49,600 nt of DNA from Pseudomonas asplenii (GCF_001293465.1 NZ_JSYZ01000019.1:42851-92450); one strand, 5' to 3'; positions 8,480-17,491 are shown, counted from the stretch's first letter. Translations and numbers: made by a program. The notes: a model not told the origin generated them from the sequence alone.

Positions 8480-9190
8480 ATGCGTATTTTCAAGAGCGCC
8501 CTGTGGCTGTTGCTCTGCACGCTGGCAATGGTGGCCAGGGCCGACTTGCAGTTTCCCGAACTGACCGGACGGGTGGTGGACAATGCCGGGATGATCGACG
8601 CCGCGGTGGCCGAGGACCTGAGCCGGGAGTTGCAGGCCCACGAAAAGGCCACCGGCGAGCAGATCGTGGTGGTCACCCTGCCGAACCTGCAGGGCGCCAC
8701 CATCGAGGAATTCGGCTACCAGTTGGGCCGGCACTGGGGCATCGGCCAGAAGGATCGCAACAACGGTGCGCTGCTGATCGTCGCCCGTGACGAGCGCAAG
8801 GTGCGTATCGAGGTCGGTTACGGCCTTGAGGAACGCCTGACCGATGCCCGCGCTTCGCTGATCATCAACCAGTTGATCGTGCCGCAGTTCAAGCGTGGTC
8901 ATGTTTCCAGCGGTATCCGCTCCGGGGTCGAGGCGATGCTTGATACCCTGGGCGGCAAGGTACAGGACGAACCCGAGCCGGAGGGAGACTTCGGTTCGCG
9001 ACACCCGTTCCTGGTCGGCTTGCTCTGCGTGCTGTTCGTGCTGTTCTGCGCGATCATGCAACTGATGGGCTATGGGCCCAGGGGTGGCGGGTCCGGTGGC
9101 CTGGGCGGCGGCGGTGGCAGTCGTTCCGGCGGTGGCTTCAGCGGTGGCGGTGGCAGTTTTGGCGGCGGCGGATCGTCGGGCAGTTGGTAA
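8480..9190 (+). CDS. TPM-domain (YgcG-type) exported membrane protein
   Basis: 236 residues with a Sec signal peptide ending ARA near residue 21. The TPM fold follows (residues about 28-150), with the family motifs VVDNAGMID, GEQIVVVTL and RIEVGYGLE. One membrane helix (about 174-195) and a glycine/serine-rich tail (GGGSGG type repeats ending SSGSW) complete it. The domain should therefore sit in the periplasm. TPM proteins have been linked to phosphatase-like activity and photosystem repair in plants; the bacterial role is unclear. The gap from lemA is 28 nt, and the next TPM gene follows after another 28 nt. Confidence 0.88.
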   Translation: MRIFKSALWLLLCTLAMVARADLQFPELTGRVVDNAGMIDAAVAEDLSRELQAHEKATGEQIVVVTLPNLQGATIEEFGYQLGRHWGIGQKDRNNGALLIVARDERKVRIEVGYGLEERLTDARASLIINQLIVPQFKRGHVSSGIRSGVEAMLDTLGGKVQDEPEPEGDFGSRHPFLVGLLCVLFVLFCAIMQLMGYGPRGGGSGGLGGGGGSRSGGGFSGGGGSFGGGGSSGSW

Positions 9191-9218
9191 CCCATAATAA
9201 TGAGAGAGCAGCACAACC

Positions 9219-9836
9219 ATGGCCTTACTCAGTGAATACGAACAGCGCCAGGTCGCCGAGGCGATCGCGCGGGTGGAGCGCCAGACCGATGCGGAACTGG
9301 TGACGGTGCTGGCCAGCCGTGCCGACGACTACGCCTATATCCCGTTGCTCTGGGCCAGCCTGTTGGCGCTGCTGGTACCGGGCGTCATCAACTTCGTCTT
9401 CGGCTGGCTGAACGGACACGCCTTGCTGGCGGTGCAGTGGAGCAGCTTCATCGTGCTGTGCCTGCTGTTTCGCATCCCGTCGGTCACCAGCCGGCTGATT
9501 CCGCGCTCGGTGCGGCACTGGCGCGCCTCGGGGCTGGCGCGGCGGCAGTTTCTCGAACAGAACCTGCACCACACGGTTGGCGGCACCGGGGTGCTGATCT
9601 TCGTCAGCGAGGCCGAGCGCTATGTGGAGATCCTGGTGGACGAGGGCATTGCCCGACGCCTGGACAACAGCGTCTGGGAACCCATCGTCAAGGCGTTCAC
9701 CGAGCAGGTCAGGCAGGGGCAGACGCTGCAGGGCTTTCTCTCCTGCATCGAGGACTGCGGCAAGCTGCTGATCACCCATGTACCCCTGACCCAGACGCGC
9801 AACGAGTTGCCGAACCGCCTGGTGGTGCTGGGCTGA
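9219..9836 (+). CDS. Second TPM-domain membrane protein
   Basis: 205 residues without a signal peptide. A short N-terminal segment rich in TPM-like features (VERQTDAELVTVLASRADDY) is followed by two hydrophobic helices (about 44-62 and 68-86), then the second half of the TPM domain (GVLIFVSEAERYVEILVDEGIARRL). This split layout, with helices inserted in the domain, is typical of the second TPM gene in LemA operons. Start ATG at 9219 has a purine-rich GAGAGAG site upstream. It probably works with the preceding TPM and LemA proteins at the inner membrane. Confidence 0.83.
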   Translation: MALLSEYEQRQVAEAIARVERQTDAELVTVLASRADDYAYIPLLWASLLALLVPGVINFVFGWLNGHALLAVQWSSFIVLCLLFRIPSVTSRLIPRSVRHWRASGLARRQFLEQNLHHTVGGTGVLIFVSEAERYVEILVDEGIARRLDNSVWEPIVKAFTEQVRQGQTLQGFLSCIEDCGKLLITHVPLTQTRNELPNRLVVLG

Positions 9837-9890
9837 TACAATGCCCGGCATTCCCAGATCAGATTCCGCACGCCCGAGGCGTTTCCCTAC

Positions 9891-11108
9891 ATGTCAGTCA
9901 CTGCAAAACCCGCCCAGTCCGTGCCGGACCATCACGCCCAGTTCATCGAACTGCTCGAAACCAGCCTGGCGCAGAATGCCTTCATCAAGCTGGTGCTGGC
10001 CAGGCATGTCGGCGCCGAGGCAGACCTGCAGCGGTTGATCATCAAGCAGTTGACGGTCAGGGACCAGCCCTGCCTGTCCTTCGTCTACCGCTACAAGACC
10101 CGCGACATCACCAAGAATTTCCCCCTGGCCGAAGGCGTGGCGAACGTCGCGGCGCTGCTGCCGGCGTCGTTCAGGAACGCCCACCTGCTGTCGCTGACCG
10201 ACGAGATCCAGCTCGAATACGGCAAGAAGGGCAAGAGCACGCTGTTCAAGGGCAAGGCCCGGCAGGAGCGCGAGGTGCCCTCGGCCGAGCACAATCGCGA
10301 GAAGAACCGCTACCTGGAACTGAGCCGGCCGTTCCTGGCTGACCTGGGCGTGACCAACCGCCAGCATGAGCTGATCCCGGCGATGTCGCGCAAGTGGAAG
10401 CAGATCAACAAGTTCATCGAGGTGTTTTCACACGCCCTGGGCAGTTCACCGATCCCGCTCGACCGGCCGGTACGGGTGGCGGACTTCGGTTCGGGCAAGG
10501 GCTACCTGACCTTCGCCATCCACGATTACCTGTGCAACACCCGACAGGCGGTGGCCGAGGTGACCGGCGTCGAACTGCGCGAGGACATGGTCACCCTGTG
10601 CAACGCGGCCGCGGCCCGCCTGGAGCATCCCGGCCTGGTGTTCAAGTGCGGCGATGTGCGCAGCGTGGCGCCGAGCGAACTGGAGGTGATGATCGCCCTG
10701 CATGCGTGCGATATCGCCACCGACTACGCGATCCACACCGGTATCCGCTCCGGGGCTTCGATCATCATGTGCTCGCCATGCTGCCACAAGCAGATCCGCC
10801 AGCAGATCCAGAGCCCGGCGCTGCTCAAGCCGATGCTGCAATACGGCCTGCACCTGGGCCAGCAGGCCGAGATGGTCACCGACAGCCTGCGGGCGCTGTT
10901 CCTCGAGGCCTGTGGCTACGAGACCAAGGTCTTCGAGTTCATCTCCCTGGAACACACCAACAAGAACAAAATGATCCTCGCGGTCAAGCGGGCCGAGCCC
11001 CAGGACCCGGCCCGGCTGCTGGCGAAGATCGAGGAACTCAAGGCGTTCTATGCCATCCAGGAGCATTGCCTGGAAACCCTGCTGCGCGCCGATGGCTACT
11101 TGAGCTGA
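9891..11108 (+). CDS. SAM-dependent methyltransferase (Methyltransf_32 / METTL25-like)
   Basis: 405 residues. The N-terminal 190 residues are a family-specific domain with the KSTLFKGKA segment. A Rossmann methyltransferase domain follows, with the SAM-binding motif VADFGSGKGYL (about 196-206) and the acidic GVELREDMV loop after strand 2. The characteristic HACDIATD and CSPCCHKQ motifs place it in the Methyltransf_32 group, related to eukaryotic METTL25 and TRM13-like proteins. RNA or protein may be the substrate; this is not known. It lies 54 nt after the second TPM gene, and its end overlaps the convergent EamA gene by 13 nt. Confidence 0.83.
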   Translation: MSVTAKPAQSVPDHHAQFIELLETSLAQNAFIKLVLARHVGAEADLQRLIIKQLTVRDQPCLSFVYRYKTRDITKNFPLAEGVANVAALLPASFRNAHLLSLTDEIQLEYGKKGKSTLFKGKARQEREVPSAEHNREKNRYLELSRPFLADLGVTNRQHELIPAMSRKWKQINKFIEVFSHALGSSPIPLDRPVRVADFGSGKGYLTFAIHDYLCNTRQAVAEVTGVELREDMVTLCNAAAARLEHPGLVFKCGDVRSVAPSELEVMIALHACDIATDYAIHTGIRSGASIIMCSPCCHKQIRQQIQSPALLKPMLQYGLHLGQQAEMVTDSLRALFLEACGYETKVFEFISLEHTNKNKMILAVKRAEPQDPARLLAKIEELKAFYAIQEHCLETLLRADGYLS

Positions 11109-12007
11109 ACCCCGGACGGCAGCTGGCCCGGTTGCGCCGGGCGTACCCCGGCCTTGCGCCCCAGCATCACCGTGACGATCACGCCGGCGGCGAACAGCCA
11201 GGTCACCGGCTCGACATGCTCACCGAAGAACAGCGCCGAGAAGGCGATGGTGAAGAAGATCTGCAGCAGTTGGATCTGGCTGACCCGGGCGATGCCGCCC
11301 AGCGCCAGCCCGGCGTACCAGGCGAAGAACCCGAGAAACTGCGAGAACATCGCCACGTAGCCGAAGGCCCACCAGGTCCTGGCGGAAACCGCGCCCTGGT
11401 GTTGCACCGCCAGGTACAGCACTGGCCCGATCAATACCGGCACCGACAGCACCAGTGCCCAGCAGATCACTTGCCAGCCGCCCATTTCCCGGGCCAGGCG
11501 CCCACCTTCGGCATAGCCGAGGCCGCCGACCGCGATGGCGCCGAGCATCAGCAGATCACCGGCCTGGATGCTGCCGGCGCCGCTGAGCAGGGCATAGCCG
11601 AGCACCAGCGCACTGCCCAGGGCCGCGCAGGCCCAGAAGGCTTTCGATGGCCGCTCATGGGACAGCCAGGCTGCATACAACGCCACGCACAAAGGTTGCA
11701 GGCCGTTGACCAGCGCACCGTGGGAGGCCGGCAGGCTCTGCATGGCCCACGCCGAAAGCACCGGGAAACCGAGGATCACCCCGGCGATCACCAGCCACAG
11801 GCCCTTGAACTGGCTCCAGGTCGGCCATTTCTCCCGTCGCCACAACAACAGTGCCGCCGCCGGAATCGCCGCCACCAGGGCTCGGCCGAGGCCATTGAGC
11901 AGCGGGTTGATTTCCTGCACCACGATGCGGGTGAAGGGCAGGGTCAGGCTGAAGATCACGACGCCCAGCAGGCCGAGCAGCATGCCGGTGTTTTCACGGG
12001 AAGACAT
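11096..12007 (-). CDS. EamA-family DMT transporter
   Basis: 303 residues with about ten predicted helices arranged as two EamA repeats. The first repeat begins MLLGLLGVVIFSLTLPFTRI; the second begins near residue 152 (LLMLGAIAVGGLGYAEGG). Proteins of this type export amino acids or other small metabolites across the inner membrane. No sequence feature fixes the substrate. The gene is convergent with the methyltransferase gene and divergent from the PfpI-like gene, so its promoter lies in 12008-12211. Confidence 0.85.
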   Translation of the reverse strand: MSSRENTGMLLGLLGVVIFSLTLPFTRIVVQEINPLLNGLGRALVAAIPAAALLLWRREKWPTWSQFKGLWLVIAGVILGFPVLSAWAMQSLPASHGALVNGLQPLCVALYAAWLSHERPSKAFWACAALGSALVLGYALLSGAGSIQAGDLLMLGAIAVGGLGYAEGGRLAREMGGWQVICWALVLSVPVLIGPVLYLAVQHQGAVSARTWWAFGYVAMFSQFLGFFAWYAGLALGGIARVSQIQLLQIFFTIAFSALFFGEHVEPVTWLFAAGVIVTVMLGRKAGVRPAQPGQLPSGVQLK

Positions 12008-12070
12008 AGGGAGAGAACCGAAAGTAGGCTGGAGAACGGGTGTTCATTCAGCCATAAACCCTGCGGCGGG

Positions 12071-12131
12071 GGCTGCTACAGCTGGGCACAGAGTTGTCCG
12101 TACAGTTCGGGGGCGGACAACCGTAGTAGCC
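12071..12131. promoter_or_regulatory. Nested inverted repeats upstream of the PfpI-like gene
   Basis: GTTGTCCG (12093-12100) and CGGACAAC (12114-12121) form a perfect 8-bp inverted repeat with a 13-nt spacer. An outer pair, GGCTGCTAC (12071-12079) and GTAGTAGCC (12123-12131), matches at 8 of 9 positions. It lies 80-140 nt before the PfpI-like start and in the divergent region of the EamA gene. It could be an operator or an RNA structure; the binding factor is unknown. Confidence 0.4.
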
Positions 12132-12211
12132 GGCGATTACCCGCCCGGGTGCTCAGGGGCTACCTTGGCTACTCTTGTCTGCCCAAGCGTTCACCCAGAG
12201 GAGTTCACCCC

Positions 12212-12793
12212 ATGGCCGCGAAAAAGATCCTGATGCTGGTTGGCGATTACGTCGAAGACTACGAAGTGATGGTGCCGTTCCAGGCGCTGCAGATGGTCGG
12301 TCACCAGGTGCATGCCGTGTGTCCGGACAAGACCGCCGGCCAGACCGTACGCACCGCGATTCATGATTTCGAGGGCGACCAGACCTACAGCGAGAAGCCC
12401 GGGCACCTGTTTGCGCTGAACTTCGACTTCGCCCAGGTCGATGCCGCCGATTACGACGGCCTGCTGATTCCCGGTGGTCGTGCCCCGGAATACCTGCGCC
12501 TGAACGACAGGGTGCTGCAACTGGTACAGGCCTTCGACCAGGCCGGCAAGCCGATCGCCGCAGTGTGCCACGGCGCGCAATTGCTGGCGGCGGCGGGTAT
12601 CCTTGAAGGTCGCGAGTGCAGTGCCTACCCGGCCTGTGCCCCGGAAGTGCGCCTGGCCGGTGGCCGCTACATCGATATCGCGGTCAGCCAGGCCCATGTC
12701 CAGGGCAACCTCGCCACCGCCCCGGCCTGGCCGGCGCATCCGAGCTGGCTGGCGGCGTTCCTTGGCCTGCTGGGCACCCAAATCACCCTGTAA
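12212..12793 (+). CDS. DJ-1/PfpI-family protein
   Basis: 193 residues from an ATG with an AGAGGAG ribosome site. The fold is recognisable by KKILMLVGDYVEDYE at the N terminus (acidic catalytic helper in the EDYE stretch), LIPGGRAPEYLR and the nucleophile elbow AAVCHGAQLL with Cys119-His120. Members act as stress-related hydrolases, glyoxalase III or protein deglycase enzymes, mostly in the cytoplasm. Which activity applies here cannot be told. A ribbon-helix-helix protein follows after 14 nt, probably in the same transcript. Nested inverted repeats lie upstream. Confidence 0.88.
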   Translation: MAAKKILMLVGDYVEDYEVMVPFQALQMVGHQVHAVCPDKTAGQTVRTAIHDFEGDQTYSEKPGHLFALNFDFAQVDAADYDGLLIPGGRAPEYLRLNDRVLQLVQAFDQAGKPIAAVCHGAQLLAAAGILEGRECSAYPACAPEVRLAGGRYIDIAVSQAHVQGNLATAPAWPAHPSWLAAFLGLLGTQITL

Positions 12794-12807
12794 GCGAGGC
12801 AGCGCCG

Positions 12808-13113
12808 ATGTGCGAACTCTACGTCAAGGCCGATCCGATCCTCTACGAGTCGCGTTCCCGCTCACTGCGCATCGGTGGCGTGGTGACCACCCTGCGCCTG
12901 GAAAATCAGTTCTGGGACATCCTCAGCGAGATGGCCGAGGGGGAGGGCGTGACCACCAACCAGATGATCACCCGCTTGTATGAGGAGGTGATGGACTATC
13001 GCGGCGAGGTGGTGAATTTCGCTTCGTTCCTGCGGGTCGGCTGTACCCGTTACCTGAGCCAGAAACGGGCCCAGGTCCGGGAGTTGAGCGTGGTGCGGGC
13101 GAACGCCGGTTGA
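12808..13113 (+). CDS. Ribbon-helix-helix domain protein
   Basis: 101 residues. The segment SRSLRIGGVVTTLRLENQFWDILSEMAEGEGVTTNQMITRLYEEV has the strand-helix-helix pattern of the RHH_4 family: a beta strand that would insert in the DNA major groove, then two amphipathic helices. The rest is a short basic tail. Start ATG at 12808 follows the PfpI-like stop by 14 nt with a GAGG site. It is likely a small DNA-binding regulator; the target is unknown but the nested repeats upstream of the operon are a natural candidate. Confidence 0.78.
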   Translation: MCELYVKADPILYESRSRSLRIGGVVTTLRLENQFWDILSEMAEGEGVTTNQMITRLYEEVMDYRGEVVNFASFLRVGCTRYLSQKRAQVRELSVVRANAG

Positions 13114-13142
13114 TGGGGCCATGGCCGGCCCCATTGGCTTTA

Positions 13143-13215
13143 TGTGGGAGCGGGCTTGCCCGCGAAGCTTTTGGCGCCCTCAAGGGCCTATTCGCGGGCA
13201 AGCCCGCTCCCACAG
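13143..13215. repeat. REPIN (two inverted REP sequences)
   Basis: TGTGGGAGCGGGCTTGCCCG at the left and its inverted copy CGGGCAAGCCCGCTCCCACA at the right, separated by about 20 nt. It lies between the convergent ends of the RHH gene and the TonB receptor gene, where it may also act as a transcript 3' end. Confidence 0.88.
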
Positions 13216-13262
13216 GAAAGCAGTCCCCACAGGAAAGCTGCCTTCACCAGGTCAGGTGAGGG

Positions 13263-15827
13263 TCAGAAGTAGCGTGTCAGGCTGACCTTGAGGTTGCGCC
13301 CCACGCTGTAGGCCCGGTCGCCGCTCAATTCCGGGCGGTAGCTGCGGTTCATCAGGTTATCCACCGTCAGGTTCACTTCCGTGCCCTTCAGGTAGCGCTG
13401 CTGCGGTTTCCACTGGGCGAACACGCTCTGCACCACGTAACTGTCGTTTTCGTACTGGTCGTAGAAGGCATCGCCGACACTGGTGCCCGGGCCGCGGCTG
13501 TACTTGTCGCTGGGTACCCGGTCGGTCTTGCGCACGTAGACGCCCTGCCAGCCGACGCGGGCATCCAGGCTCGGGATCTTGGTACCGAGCAGTACCACCC
13601 ATTTGGCCGGCGGAATGTCCCGTGCCCAGACCGATGGCCCCCAGGGGTTGGTGTACGGGTTGTCGCGCTTGCCGGTCAGGTAGCTATAGGACAATTGACC
13701 GAACAGGTAGCTGGAGTCGTAGAAACTTTCGACCTCGAAGCCCTTGATGGTCGTGCCGCCGACGTTGCGGTAGTTGGACATCGGGCCCGGCGGGCAGGCG
13801 GTGCTGATGGTACCGCCATTGATCGCCTGGTTGGCGCAGCCCACGCCGGTGGCCTTGAAGATCTCGTCCTCGATGCGGTTGTGCAGGAAGGTGGTGCGGA
13901 TCATCAGGTCGTCGTTGTCGGTCAGCAGCTTGGAGAAGTTGCTGATGCTGCCGAAACGCAGCGCGGTGATGCGCTCGGGGTCGAGGTCGACACTGGTGGC
14001 GGTGCGGCTGCCCAGCCCCTGGACTTCGTATTGCTCGTCGATCACCGGGGCCCGCCAGGTCTTGCTGTAGTTGGCGTACAGGCCCTGGGTCGGCGTCACC
14101 CGCCAGAAGGCCGCCAGGCGTGGCGACCAGCCGGTGTAGGTGCGGTCGCTGTAGTCGTGGCCGATGGCCGGATCGGGGTTGGAATAGTACGGTGCGTCGT
14201 TGGCCTCGCCACGGTTGCGCACGTGGTCGTAGCGCAGCGACGGGGTCAGGGTGAAGTCGCCCAGGGTCACGGCGTCCTCGATGAAGAAGGCATTGGCGTC
14301 GACCTTGCCGTGGGGCATGAAACCCGGCTGGAAGTGGCCGTAGTTGTAGCGGGCGGTGTTGTAGGTGCTGCCCGGCATCCACATCTCGGTTTCGCGGGCG
14401 TGCTTGCGGATCTGCGTGCCGACCGTCAGCGCGTGCTGCAGGGAACCGGTGTCGAACAGGCTGGTGTTCTTGATCTCCAGTTCGCGGTCCCGGTATTCGG
14501 TGTCCATCTTGCGTCCGCCGGTGGCCAGGCTGAAGAAGGCGCTGGCGTTGCGCTCGTCGGTCTGGTCGGTGTTGGACTGCGAGTACTTGATCTGCAAGTC
14601 CACCAGCGGGTTGTCCAGTGGCTTGTATTCGTACTTGCCCGACCAGGTGGTGTCGATGGTTTCACGATTGGCCAGCATCCGTTTCAACGCGCCCTCGTAG
14701 CCGTACTGGCGGATGTTGGAAGCGGTCGGTGGTGTCGGGTAGCTCTGGGCCGAGAAGGGTGTCCAGCGCTCGCTGTTGGAGCGCGAGTAGGAGAGCTTGA
14801 GGCTCTGCTCGTCGGTGAGATTCAGGTTGAGCTTGAGCAGCACCGCATCCAGGTCCTGGGCGCTGTTGGGAAGGCGCTTGGGATTGATCGGATACTGGTT
14901 GTTGGGATTGGGTGGCGTTTCGGCCAGTTTCAGGTCACCGCCGTCACGCTTGGTCAGGAATACCAGGCCGTCGGCCTTGCCATCGTCGGTACGGCCGTAG
15001 GTCGCGCCGCTGTAGGTCTGCTCATGGTTGTTGCTGGCGTAGCCGTACTTGACCATGGCGCCACTGTTGCGGCCCTTTTCCAGCAGGTCGGGAGCATCCT
15101 TGGTTTCCATGTGCACCGTGCCGCCGAAGCCGCCGTTGCCGGTTTCGGGCGAGTGCGGGCCCTTTTCCACCTCGATGCTCTTGATCAGTTCCGGCTCGAT
15201 GAAAATGGTGCCCTGCTGGTAGCGCTCGAAACTGCTCTTGGTGGCGCCGTCGACGGTCAGCGGCACGTCCTCGGCGTCGCCCAGGCCCCAGATATTGATG
15301 GTCTGCCCGCCGGGCTTCATCGAGCCGCCCATGCTGATGCCGGGCAGGGTCGAGAGCAGCGAGGGGATGTTGCCCGGCTGGCTGCGCTCGATATCGTCCT
15401 TGGTCAGGGTCGAGCGGCCGACGCTGCTGGAGTCCACTTCCTTGCCGTCGCCGAGGATGCTCACCGCGCCCAGCTGGATGGCGCCCTTGTCGGGGGTTGG
15501 CTCAGCGTCGGCCTTGCGGATCACGAAGGTGTTGCCGACCATGAGCAGTTTGAAGTTGCCGCCCTTGAGCAGCAGGCCGATGGCTTCCTGGGCGGTGAAC
15601 TGACCTTCCAGCGCGCGGGCCTGGATGTTGTGCAACTGTTCCTCGTCGAACAGCAACTGGATGTGGGTCTTCTGTGCCACCTGGCTGAGGGAGGTCGCCA
15701 GCGACTGCGCCGGCAGGCTCATGGCGACCTTGTCGGCGGCCTGGACCGGCAGGCTGGCCATCAGGCAGGCGGCGATCAGGGTTGGGCGGGAACAGTGATG
15801 GAACAACTCGTGAGCGGCGCGAAACAT
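13263..15827 (-). CDS. TonB-dependent receptor with STN signalling domain (heme/hemoprotein type)
   Basis: 854 residues from the ATG at 15827, where a signal peptide ending PVQAA begins; an in-frame ATG at 15878 only adds a non-signal extension. The STN domain (about 30-90: AQSLATSLSQVAQKTHIQLL) signals to the anti-sigma factor. The plug (about 110-230) contains PSLLSTLPGI and IEVEKGPHSPETGNGGFGG. A 22-strand barrel follows, ending in the aromatic signature SLTRYF. The WRAP motif followed by LDPER resembles the FRAP/NPNL pair of heme receptors. Sigma, anti-sigma and receptor together match a HxuIRA- or HasIS/R-type cell-surface-signalling system; the exact ligand is inferred. Confidence 0.85.
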   Translation of the reverse strand: MFRAAHELFHHCSRPTLIAACLMASLPVQAADKVAMSLPAQSLATSLSQVAQKTHIQLLFDEEQLHNIQARALEGQFTAQEAIGLLLKGGNFKLLMVGNTFVIRKADAEPTPDKGAIQLGAVSILGDGKEVDSSSVGRSTLTKDDIERSQPGNIPSLLSTLPGISMGGSMKPGGQTINIWGLGDAEDVPLTVDGATKSSFERYQQGTIFIEPELIKSIEVEKGPHSPETGNGGFGGTVHMETKDAPDLLEKGRNSGAMVKYGYASNNHEQTYSGATYGRTDDGKADGLVFLTKRDGGDLKLAETPPNPNNQYPINPKRLPNSAQDLDAVLLKLNLNLTDEQSLKLSYSRSNSERWTPFSAQSYPTPPTASNIRQYGYEGALKRMLANRETIDTTWSGKYEYKPLDNPLVDLQIKYSQSNTDQTDERNASAFFSLATGGRKMDTEYRDRELEIKNTSLFDTGSLQHALTVGTQIRKHARETEMWMPGSTYNTARYNYGHFQPGFMPHGKVDANAFFIEDAVTLGDFTLTPSLRYDHVRNRGEANDAPYYSNPDPAIGHDYSDRTYTGWSPRLAAFWRVTPTQGLYANYSKTWRAPVIDEQYEVQGLGSRTATSVDLDPERITALRFGSISNFSKLLTDNDDLMIRTTFLHNRIEDEIFKATGVGCANQAINGGTISTACPPGPMSNYRNVGGTTIKGFEVESFYDSSYLFGQLSYSYLTGKRDNPYTNPWGPSVWARDIPPAKWVVLLGTKIPSLDARVGWQGVYVRKTDRVPSDKYSRGPGTSVGDAFYDQYENDSYVVQSVFAQWKPQQRYLKGTEVNLTVDNLMNRSYRPELSGDRAYSVGRNLKVSLTRYF

Positions 15828-15922
15828 TGAATCCCCCGGTGTGGCCAAAGGCCAAAAAGGCGTTCGTTCAGAACGCAATCGGGGAGGAAGACGCGGCAGT
15901 GAAAGAAAACCTCACCTGCGAA

Positions 15923-15937
15923 TGAAAAATATTCTCA
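15923..15937 (-). promoter_or_regulatory. Fur-like box upstream of the TonB receptor gene
   Basis: The minus-strand sequence TGAGAATATTTTTCA matches the 7-1-7 Fur consensus TGATAAT-N-ATTATCA at 12 of 14 positions. It lies between the anti-sigma stop and the receptor start, about 95 nt before the receptor ATG. The receptor may therefore have its own iron-responsive promoter besides read-through. Confidence 0.55.
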
Positions 15938-15944
15938 TGTATGC

Positions 15945-16904
15945 TCATTTGCGGCTTTCGATCCGCACCTGGCCGTCGTCCAGGGCCACGGTTCGCACCG
16001 GGATCAGCACCGGCAGGGCGTTGAGCAGGGCATCCGGATCCTGGGCATCGAGGCTGCCGGACACCTTGAAATGCGCCAGCGGCCCATCGGCCAGTTGCAC
16101 CGGCTTGCTGCGGTACAGGTTCAATTCGTCGATCAGGCTGAGCAGTTCGCGATTGCGAAAGGTCAGGTGACCGCTGCGCCAGTCGGCGACCTCCTCGGCA
16201 CTGACCGGCTGTTGCTGCACGGTGTCCCTGGCGTAGTCGTAGATTCCGCGTTGGCGGGCTTCGAGCAGAGTCGCCTTGCCCGGATCGCCTTCGGGTTCGA
16301 AGGCCACCTGGCCGTGGGCGACGCTGACCACCAGTTGCTTCTGGCCGCGACGCACATCGAAGGCGGTGCCGACCACGCGCACCCGCGCGTTGCCGGCGTG
16401 CACCCAGAGTGGGCGTTCCTTGTCGGCGGCGACCTCCAGGTAGAGCTGGCCCTGGTCCAGGTAGATGTCCCGTTGCAGGCTGCGGAAGTTGATGCGCAGG
16501 CGCGTGTTGGCGTTCACGTACAGGGTGCTGCCGTCCGGCAGTTTCAGGGTGCGGGTGCCTTCGGCATGGGCGGCGACCTGGTGGTGGTAGGCGCTGTTGG
16601 GCGCACCGACATGGCTTGCCAACAGCGCACAGACCAGGGCGGCCGCGCTGGCCAGGACCGAGCGCCAGGGATTCTTGCGGCGTGCGGGCAGGGGCACCGG
16701 CCGGTTCAGTTGCTGGAGCTCGACGAGGTCGGCCCACAGGGCCTCGAACTCGGCATAGGCCTTGGCGTGGGCCGGGTCGGCCCGCCATTGTTCGAAGTCC
16801 TTGTCGGTGCCTGGGGCCTGCTCGGCGCGATTGCGGGCAAACCAGCTGGCAGCCTGGGCGTCGATGCTGTTTTCATCGAATTCGATATCGTTGGCGCGGG
16901 TCAT
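15945..16904 (-). CDS. FecR-family anti-sigma factor
   Basis: 319 residues. The cytoplasmic N terminus (about 1-80) carries the DUF4880-type stretch WFARNRAEQAPGTDKDFEQWRADPAHAKAYAEFEALW. One membrane helix follows (about 87-103, SVLASAAALVCALLASHVG). The periplasmic FecR domain has EGTRTLKLPDGSTLYVNANTRLRI and the C-terminal STN-interacting region. It should hold the adjacent sigma factor inactive until the receptor signals ligand binding. Its ATG overlaps the sigma stop in an ATGA, so the two are translationally coupled. Confidence 0.9.
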   Translation of the reverse strand: MTRANDIEFDENSIDAQAASWFARNRAEQAPGTDKDFEQWRADPAHAKAYAEFEALWADLVELQQLNRPVPLPARRKNPWRSVLASAAALVCALLASHVGAPNSAYHHQVAAHAEGTRTLKLPDGSTLYVNANTRLRINFRSLQRDIYLDQGQLYLEVAADKERPLWVHAGNARVRVVGTAFDVRRGQKQLVVSVAHGQVAFEPEGDPGKATLLEARQRGIYDYARDTVQQQPVSAEEVADWRSGHLTFRNRELLSLIDELNLYRSKPVQLADGPLAHFKVSGSLDAQDPDALLNALPVLIPVRTVALDDGQVRIESRK

Positions 16905-17440
16905 TCCGGCTGCTCCTTGCCCTGCTCCTGTTCCAGGCGCTGCTTGCAGTGCAGCAAGGCAAAGGCGATATGTTTTTCCACCATGCTGACGGAAATCCCC
17001 ATGCGTTCAGCGATCCGGGCCTGGCTCAAGCCCTCGAAACGGGCAAGCATAAGGGCTTCTCGACGCCGAGGCGAGAGTTCGGCGAGTACCTCTTTCAATT
17101 GCTCCAGTCGTTGCAGGCGCTGCGCGGCGGCCAACGGGTCGTTGCGCTCGTCGGCCACCGGTTCCAGCCCCGGGTCGGCCTGTTCGCTGTGCACCGCCTG
17201 CCTGACCTTCTGCTTGCGCCAGTGATCACGCAGCAGATTGCGTGCCATCTGGAACAGGAAGGCCCGTGGCTGTTCGACCTTGGCCTGCTGGTCGTAGTCC
17301 AGCCACTGGGTGAAGACGTCCTGGGTCATGTCCGCCGCATCGCTGGCGTTGTCTGTGCGTTTGCGCAGGAAATGCAGGATGTCCGCATAGAACCCGCGAA
17401 AGGTTTCAGCCGACAGCGGGTCGGGCTTGGGACGAGACAT
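16901..17440 (-). CDS. FecI-type ECF sigma factor
   Basis: 179 residues with sigma region 2 (FYADILHFLRKRT to QPRAFLFQMARNLLRDHWRKQ) and region 4 (LSPRRREALMLARFEGLSQARIAERMGISVSMVEKHIAFAL), the helix-turn-helix for -35 recognition. The spacing and the VEKHI sequence are typical of iron-starvation sigma factors. It is first in an operon with the FecR-type anti-sigma factor and would direct transcription of the downstream TonB receptor gene. A Fur-like box precedes it, so iron limitation should switch it on. Confidence 0.92.
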   Translation of the reverse strand: MSRPKPDPLSAETFRGFYADILHFLRKRTDNASDAADMTQDVFTQWLDYDQQAKVEQPRAFLFQMARNLLRDHWRKQKVRQAVHSEQADPGLEPVADERNDPLAAAQRLQRLEQLKEVLAELSPRRREALMLARFEGLSQARIAERMGISVSMVEKHIAFALLHCKQRLEQEQGKEQPE

Positions 17441-17491
17441 GGCGGAACCTTCACGACTTCGGGTGGCAGGGCTGTAAAGTCGTGAATGATA

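Noticed and set aside
13695..15830. 711-codon rightward open frame opposite the STN TonB receptor
   Set aside because: It is a shadow of the receptor gene, with no domain signature and unnatural amino acid composition.
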